A DNA stretch of 64,000 nucleotides from Fratercula arctica (lineage: Eukaryota; Chordata; Aves; Charadriiformes; Alcidae), in assembly GCA_947846985.1 (NCBI GenBank), contig CANTUZ010000001.1:34000727-34064726 (forward strand), read 5' to 3'. Position numbers and translations under genes: made by a program. This document shows, one piece after another, positions 51,701 through 60,700 of the stretch. The notes under the pieces were generated by a model. The model saw only the letters and a program-made list of their open reading frames with translations, made no database searches and was not told the origin of the DNA. Each line of letters opens with the position of its first letter. Position 1 is the first letter of the stretch.

Positions 51701-54700
51701 CCAGCGCTTTCTAGCCCCTCTGAATTAAAGATGAGAACATTGCCACATTTAGGTTGAAGGACCAGGACTGTTAGTCAGTGTGCACCTTAGTCATCATAAG
51801 TTTTTAATGATGTAATGTGTTTTTTTTTCTTGTTGTTGCTTTATTTTAATTAATTTAGGATCATACAAAATCAGAGTTAGATTCATGGAAGATTGTTCGG
51901 GTTAGTGAAGATTTTCGAGTGATAGCTTTGGGCCTGCCGGTACCTAAATACTCTGGTAACCCTTTGGATCCACCCCTTCGCTCTCGATTTCAAGCTAGAG
52001 ATGTTTATCATCTGCCCTTTAAAGTAAGTGTCCTAGCAGAAGACTTGCAGTACCTGTATGGAGTAGAGCTAATATTTTGACGTTATGCTTTACTTACCTC
52101 ACATCTGAAAAGAATCCCTGAGTAATAAATTTATCTTAAAGGGTATTTTTCATACTGGTGCCTAATAAATTCCTGAAAAGCAGGCTTGGAGTTGCCAAGG
52201 AATGCTACAGCAGAAAAATAACTTCTGTAAAACAAGATAACCCTCAAAGAAAGATATTATAATCTTCCTTTTTTTGTTGGGTTTTTCTTTTGTGTTTTTT
52301 TTTTTAATAAAATAAAATTAATTCTGTGTCAAGGAAGGAGCGAGTAGACTCCACGTGTCTAGATCAGAGGGAAAAATAGAAGATGCCTCATACATCATGA
52401 GCTGTGACCCACAGTATGATCCCCAGATTAATTTAGTCTGTGATTTTATGTTCTCTTTTCAGGACCATCTTCAGCTATTATATTCAATTGGATCAAACAT
52501 TTCCACTGAGAGGTAATTTTTCATAATTTAAAAAAATTAAAATGGAATGAGTGAAGAAAAGCAATGTCCTTTCAGGATTCCGTGCTATTTTTGTATCTTC
52601 TGTCACTGCATAGAGACCAGAACTGAAGAAGTTTTTTAATATGTGTGGGTGTATGCTCACACAGCTTTTCATATGCAGCCTTCATATAATGAATCCTTAA
52701 TGCTTTAGAACTTCAATCACACCTTACTTATTTGCACTTAGAAATAGTTTCAGCATCTTGTACTGTGTTTAACTTTCTAGGCTTTAGTATTTTAAATATA
52801 GATAGCATGTATAAAACTCTGTAATTACTTTTTTCCTCTGCAGAATTTCTCAGCTCCTGTCTTTCGCTACAACTCTCTGTTCTCAAGAATCTTCTACGTT
52901 GGGACTTCCAGATTTTCCGTTAGACAGCTTATCGGCTGCAGTTCAGATTTTGGTATGTGCGTACACATGTGCTGTGAAACTGTATGGGCTTAAAATTTTT
53001 CAAAATTAGATCTGGATTATTCGTGCTGTTTGAAGAAGATTAACATGAACATTTAAAAAATAAACCCAAAAAAACTAAGGATGGTTTGAGGGAGAAAAGC
53101 CCCAGTCAGATGTCCCTGGATGATAATTTAACCAAGTATATAGCATAATACTGAAGGATGAAGTATGACACAAGATTTGTGATGTGATAAAATGTATCTT
53201 AGTGCTCAAAATAATGGTTTTTATTCTGCTAAATCATCTTACCTGACTTCAGGGGCATCTACAGGTTACCTGATGACAGTGAGGTAGTCAGTGGCGAAAA
53301 ATAAAAATCACAGCCTAAAAGTGCCTCTGACTTAATGGTATGCATGTAAATCAGATTGTTTGCATTACACCTATTACTCTCCATTGACACCTAAAAGGAC
53401 CCAAAACAATTCAAATGTGGGTATAGGACACAGTTAAGTTGTATGAGATGAAGTCTGCATTAGGTCTTTGGGTTGGCCGGTGGATTTAGAATAAACGTAG
53501 ACATAGAGGGTTACCTGAAGATGCAGGCTGTGCACTCTTGAAGATGCAATACTTCATGACAGCCGCAATCCATAGGGAAATATAACAACTGCGCACTTGC
53601 TGAGTTCACAGTGGCAGATCAGGTAGGTCAGGACTAAAGCTGTGTCAGTCTTTCTGCTTTCCCTGGCAGGCTTTTGTCCCTTGGACTTTATAATTACATG
53701 GTAAAAAGTCAAAGTAAAATCAGAAGGTGCCTCCTGAAGGAGGTCAGGAAGATGAGATGTGTATGAAGAGAGAGAGGGACTGGTGCCCTTTCGCATGCGG
53801 GAAGATGTGGTCAACCCAAGAGGGTAAAATATCAGGACAGCTTCTCAAACCCTCTCGCCAAGGTGCAGGTGTCTGTAAAAAGGGCTCAGGATAATTCTCT
53901 CTCGTGCCTCCTGTGCAATCGTTTTACCTATGGTGCTGTTCAGTGGCGGATTACTTCTACATATATTATTGGATTATATGCATTAAACCATACCAATTAC
54001 TTGTGTTACTGTGGTGCTCAGTCCCCTTAGTTGTGCTGGATACTGGCAGACATAATTTTTTTTCTGAATTTGTGATACTACATCAGATGTTAAAAAGTGA
54101 TTAAAATTCAAGTTCAGAGAAATGAAACGGTATTCGGAGGGCTTTAGAGAAGAAGTACATGTTGGATTTTAAAATAAATTGCAACTTTATTCTTTGAGCC
54201 CTGTAGTGAAAAATTATTTTTAAATGAATGCCAGATGGCTTTCAGAGTAATGGAAAGAAAATGAGCCCTAAGCTATTATCTAAACTATGGAAAGAAGGAA
54301 GCATTTTATTTTACATTAGAGAATGTGAAGTGTTATCATTGTATGACAGTGTCTTTTTTAGGTAGACAAGAACTGTTTCTTTTAGAATTAGTTTTAATCA
54401 CTTCGTTTCCTAAGCCAAGTGTTCTCGGAGATTCTAGCTATAGCATTTTTCCTTCACATACTGGGTCATCTGCCATCCTCTACTTCTAGCTTGGTTGATT
54501 TAACTGTTTAAAAGTGTGGAGGGAATGCATTGTAATGACCATCTTTTTATCTTCTATCATGGATTCACACAGTCCCAAAATGTATTTCTTGGGTCAAAAA
54601 CTCCTGCCTGATAAAAAGGAGGATTTTTAATAGGGTGCTGTTCTGAAGAGGCTAATTTCATACACACCATTGTAATTATTATTAATTTGAGATAATGTGG

Positions 54701-57700
54701 ACAAATTATATGTTGTGTCTTATATATAAAGACAGAGGGCTTTTAAAATGCAATAAAGGGCTCCCTCATCCTTTAAGCAGTACATTTACTACAGTGTCTT
54801 AAATGGTTTATTTTTACTGATCTTTTTTAATATGGAACATTATAAATAGTATTGCTGATTATATGTATGAATTGAATTATGCATTTCATAAAATATGCAT
54901 CTCCTGATTTCATTTCTAAACAACTCTTCTTTCAGTTTGGTGCCTATGTAAATTAAAGTGTATAACTGAAAATCAGTTGATTTTATTTGAATTACATTAT
55001 TTACTTTTAACTTACTTTGATGAAGGCTTAAAAAAGTAGTGCCAGTCCATTGACTGTTTTTCAGTAGTGCTACACACAAGCAGTCCTTAAACATTTGCAA
55101 GTCTTTTAAAACAACCAATCAAGCAGTACTTTAGGGGTTTTGAAACAGTTTTTTCCCTCATGAAAGGCTTTATGCATATGTTTCTTGAGTATTCCTAAGT
55201 GCACTTCCATTTCTTTCTCTATTACTGGGGAAAAATAATTGAATCTTTGTCTAGTTCAGGCAGCAACTGGCAAAAGAGTTAGTATTTAAAACTAACAAGG
55301 AGATAGGAAAAAAAAAAAAAGTTGTTTTCAATTGTGTGTAGGAAGTGCAAGCATACTTAGTAACTCATTACAAAACAAAACAGTTTTGATCAAACTGTTC
55401 AGAAATTTCTAGGAATTGATTTATTAAGTAGAATCTGTACAGTGTAATAGAATCTAAAATAAATACTAGAAATTGCTGTGAATGAAATTATCATCATTGT
55501 AATACAGATTTCGTGTCATATTGATTCTTTTCTAATATTACTATGAAACTCAGTTACCTGCGGTGGGATTTGTCTCTCCTAACCTTAAATGTCTTTAGGT
55601 TCCAGTCATTGTAACTTCCATTTATGCACAGGAAATAAAGTAATTTTTAGGATATAGTTCTTCCTATCTACTTTAGACATTTATATTATAATTAATTGCA
55701 CCTGAGAAGTGTCTTTTTTTGGTATTTGATTGAATACTGCATGTAATGGTGATTTGTATATTGCCCTTCCAGCTTTATTTTAAGTTCAGTGCGATATAAG
55801 ATTTTTCAGGTTAATAGTTGGATGATCGAATGAGCCAATCGGTTTTTTTTAATTTGTATTTTTTAATTTGAATTAGGACACCTTTCCTATGATGTCAGTC
55901 CAGCATGTTATTGACCGGCTTTACCCCTATAATATTTTCCTTGGAAAGGAAGGCAAGACTGCAGTCAAAGACGCCTTAAAAGTAAGTATTGCACATATAT
56001 ATATTGTAATTCCAGGGAGTGATGGATTATGACAGTAGTTCCGACTAATGTTACTTCACTACTTCTGCAAAAAAACCCCAAACTCTGAAGTAAACTAAAT
56101 GGTACATTATTTCTGATGCTAAATCAGGATTTAAAAAACAAATTTAATAAGCTAGTAGATTTCATTATAGGGAAAGCTGAAACCTCTATGTTCTGTAGAA
56201 TATTTAGTCCTCCGTTCAAGACTACAGAAAAACTCTAATTATATAAGTGGGTAATTAACTTGAAAGAAGCTACTTACATGGTTAAGGTAGTGAAAAGCTT
56301 AAAAAATACCTCAGGCATTTGACTTCTAAGAGGAGGTACTAAAAAGATGATAGAGATCACATGCACAAAATATGTTCAGTATAGCATGATTATAGACTGT
56401 ATTAGTCTCTGGTTTTGGTCTGTGTTAGCCTTTTGTTGCTTGTTGTTGGTCAGATATGTTTTGTTGTTTTGTCCATGTTTAATAATAGCTTATAAAGCCT
56501 ATAATTATGCCGGGTTATTCCATTTATCCTTTTAAAACTTCAACACAGTGCCGGCTTTCTTTCATTTTTAAGTGTGTTGCAGGAGTTATGTATGGTTTTG
56601 AAAATTAGCATTCATGACCTAGAGCATCTTACCCAGCTCTTTCAGACCTGAAAAATAAAAGTTATTTGTATGTCCATATTTAGAAATAACCAACTTTGTA
56701 GCTGGTGAATGTTTGTTTTTCCTAAAACCAAGCCTATATGTCAGGGAAATGTTTGTAGACCATCCCTGCTGTTGCCTCCCATATACTGCCTTTTTGCATT
56801 GCAACTCAGTCCTGTATTCCCTGTTTAACCAGTCTGGTCTCCTACTTGTCTTCCTGAGTTTTGAGATGGACAGTCCTTGCATTTGAAGGAGGTTGTCCTG
56901 AATGACCTGCTAGCTTTCATGAACCTTCAAAGCTGCCTCCTGTGGGGTCCTACCTGCCACTTCTCTGAATAAGGCAATCTTGCCTGAAATCCAGGACCTG
57001 TAGTTGATGTTACTTGCCTTCATCACTCCTCTTCAGGATTTTGAACTCCATTATTTCATGGTTGCTAACAGCCAGGGATGTCCTTGATTGCCACATCCAC
57101 AACCAATCGCTCCTTGTTTGTGAATAGCAGGAGTTGTCCGTGCATTCACCCCTGCCTAGCCAGTCCAGCGCCTGTGTTGAGATGTTATTCCAGGCAGCCT
57201 CAGAAATCTAGATTGTTTGTGTCATGCTGTGTTTGTGCTTCCGTCACATGTCAGGGTGACTGCAGTTGCCCATAAGAACCATTTTGAGGTGGAAATATAG
57301 ACTTCTATCTGTTAACAGAGCAGTAATAGTCACTTCTGTTCTTAATATGTCTTTATTTTAAATCCTTTGTGTCATTTTGTTTTCCCTGTCAGTTACAGGT
57401 GGTGAATGGCTTTATGTTCAGATGTTCAGTACCATCAGCTTCCACCATTTTCCATTCCTTTTATTTAATTTTGTAATGTGCATGCTTTTTCTTCATGTGT
57501 AAGATTTGACTAGTAAAATCTTCTTTCTCAATAATCGTCTGCTTTTAAATACCTCCTTATCATTTACATTTTTCTGTGTTTATTTTCTTTTTTTTATACT
57601 GTTCCTCATTACTACTTATACAAACTTGTCCTATCATGTCACCAAGTACATTTACAACTCCCTGAAAGGAGGGTGTAGCGAGGGGGGTGTCGGTCTCTTC

Positions 57701-60700
57701 TCCCAAATAACAAGCAATAGGACAAGAGGAAACAGCCTCAAGTTGTGCCAGGGGAGGTTTAGGATGGATATTAGGAAAAATTTCTTCACCGAAAGGGTTG
57801 TCAAGCATTGGAACAGGCTGCCCAGGGAAGTCATGAAGTCACCATCCCTGGAGGTGTTTAAAAGATGTGTAGACGTGGTGCTGAGGGACATGGTTTAGTG
57901 GTAACCGCAGTGTTGGGTTAAAACTTGGACTTGGTGATTTTAAAGGTCTTTTCCAACCTAAATGATTCTGTGATTCTATATAATCCTATTTGGAATTTTA
58001 TTCTATTTGCACACAGCAAATCTTGTTAAGCAATGAACCTTAAGAAATATAGAACTTAACTGGTTGTACTGAGGAACTTCTCTTTATAATGAATTTTAGT
58101 AATAGCTGTGCCATAACTGTATTAAATATGGATAAGAAATATTTTTTTTTCCGTTTGATAAGAAATGTGAAGGAAAGGAGTCTGGCAGAAGCAAGGTGAT
58201 TTCTTACTCTACCTTCCTACAGATTTCCAAAGAACGTCCAGCTAATTTTTGCCACTAATACTTCTCTCTGCGTGACATAATACAGTTAGGAATTACTAAT
58301 CTTAACTGGGAGGTATTGAGAGTTGAAAAAATAAATACTTGAGGTGTATTTGCAATTGATGGGTTAATTTGTGTGAACTGAATCACTTCTTAATGTCTTC
58401 TTAACATTTGAAGCTTCTACACTTTGGAAACCATTGATTTCTATTCTAATTCTTTAAGAAGATCTTAAAACTTAGAAGACCTTGCAAAGGAGAGTATGAA
58501 TTATGGCCTTAAAATTATTCTGTACCGGCATGAATATTGGCATAACAAATTATTTTGACTGACAGATGAACATATGAAACATGATTACAAAAATTAAGAA
58601 TTTATTTAGGCTTTTTCTAGAGAAGATTTAGATATAGAGAAATCACTGCTTTCAAGAAAACAGCCTCCAGTTAAACATTCCCAAACTATAAGCTTAAGCA
58701 CATATGATGTCTGCCACAGCATGGAAGTTTTCTTTCCTGTATACTATTGATAGGCATTTATAAAACTGGTCACCTTCATTTAGGCTGTTTGGTGGCTCAT
58801 AAGGGACTCCAACTGTTCTCTGCTTATTTCTTCATTGTTCCATAAGCTTTTAGTATTTTACTTCAGATTCATCAGAGATTTGGGGTTTGCTTTTTTAATC
58901 CTCACATGCCTTTTTTGGACCTTTTTTCCCCAGTGTTAGAAAAATCTGCTTTTTTTTTTTAACCTTCTAACCAAGAGAATCTTCCCATCAGTTTTCAGAA
59001 ACAACATATAGATCGGATTTGTCTGAATAAATGAGCAAATCTCTGTCAGCCTGTTATCCAAGTGTTTAACTTTGCTCTAAGACTCTTCTAGAATTTTTCT
59101 TAATTTTTTTAACGCCTTGATTAATTACGTGTTTACTATCTTGATCTCTTATCAAATAAAAGCTTGTTTGTTCCCTTTGACACATTTTTGTATTATTTGC
59201 AGCCCCACTTTAAACTTAGGTGAACTCTTCTTTGAAAACTGTTTCCCTGCTTTGCGATATGGAATCTTCAGATTACATAGGCACTCTCTTGTAGAGAGTG
59301 GGCTAATAGTCCAGAGAACTGGAATCTTCTTTCTTGTCTAGACAATTCTGTTCACTTTTAAGATGTTTCTGTTGCAAATTTTGGTCTCAGAAAGGATTTG
59401 TTTCCCTTTTATTCCCCCCAAAGTAATTTATAATCTTTGGGGGTTTGCATTAATGAATGCCTTCAGAGCCAATACATACCATTGTAGTGGAAACAGTCCT
59501 TCAGACTTCATCTATGTATCCCATTTTGCAGTTGCAGTTCATATTTCACTTCTGGTGAAGCAGTTCAGTCCTCTTGTTTCTTGAAAAATTCTCTTCCCTT
59601 CCCATGCAGAGAATCTTCAAGAAAGATCAGTTGCTTTTGGATTCCTCTTTTGGATAGCTTAGCTGTCTTGTGGGTTCGGCAGAGTGGTTATCTGCAAATA
59701 CATCTCATTTAATCTCTGTTCCTTTGACCAGCTGGATCACCAGCATATTCTTTGCAGTTTCCATGCTGAGACACTACTGATCATTAGATACTTCCAAGCG
59801 GTCAGAATTCCTCCTCTTCCTTTTTTACAGTTTTTTTACAGCCTTTTCTCATGTGTTTGTAGGCATGCAGTATGTGGCCTGATGATTATGGACTGCCAAA
59901 CCTCTTCCCTTGTTTTTGGTGGCTAGTCTTTTCTTTTTCCTTTCCTCTTGAGTCTGAGGCAATGAGGCTGCCCACTTGTAGCTCTCCAAGCATCTCCCTA
60001 ATTTTCTGCTACTGAATGTGCTCAATAGTTGCCCTTCCAAGCCACAAATATTTTTTCCCTTGCAGCTATCAACTTGGACTTTGTATAGAGGAAGTTGCTT
60101 CTGGCTCAGGCCATGTTTAAGTATGTTTAATGGGTTGTGCATCCACTTCATGCCACCCTCTAATTCCATATCTAGCTATCATAATTCTAAATAAAGAATT
60201 GCATCAAAGAGATCTGTCTTACTCTGAAAGCCACAAATGGTTTTCTTGTTTGACCAGGTGTAAGTGTGGTACCTTGTTTAATTACTAAATTATCCAGTTC
60301 AGCATCATCTCCACGCTTACATGTGATGAATTCAAATTGTATAAATTCAGTAAGGATCTGCACAGAGATAGACAGTCCTCTTTCAGTGTCCTAATTTAGG
60401 GTCTAAAAGGCTAGCCGGAGGACCCTCAACAACAGTAAAAAAAACACAAACCAAACAAACCAAAAACCATCTTAAATATTTTAGACTCCCAAGACCTTCA
60501 TCTACAAGGCGTGCTGCTGCTGCCTCCAAATCTTCCTTGTTTGACACAGAGGCTGCTGGTGCAGATAACCTTCTTGCTTGCTCATAGTTATTTTCTTCTG
60601 TTGGTATCCGAGTAAGGGATTTTAGCGTACAAGCAGTTTGCAGTTTTGTGTACGAGCAGCTTTGGCCCTATCCAAAATGCCATTGACTTAGTAAGAATAT

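Noticed and set aside
55961..55981. LGKEGKTAV in exon 9 as a true Walker A motif
   Set aside because: The glycine spacing is wrong for GxxxxGK[ST], it follows the lid region, and human has a non-P-loop sequence at this place.
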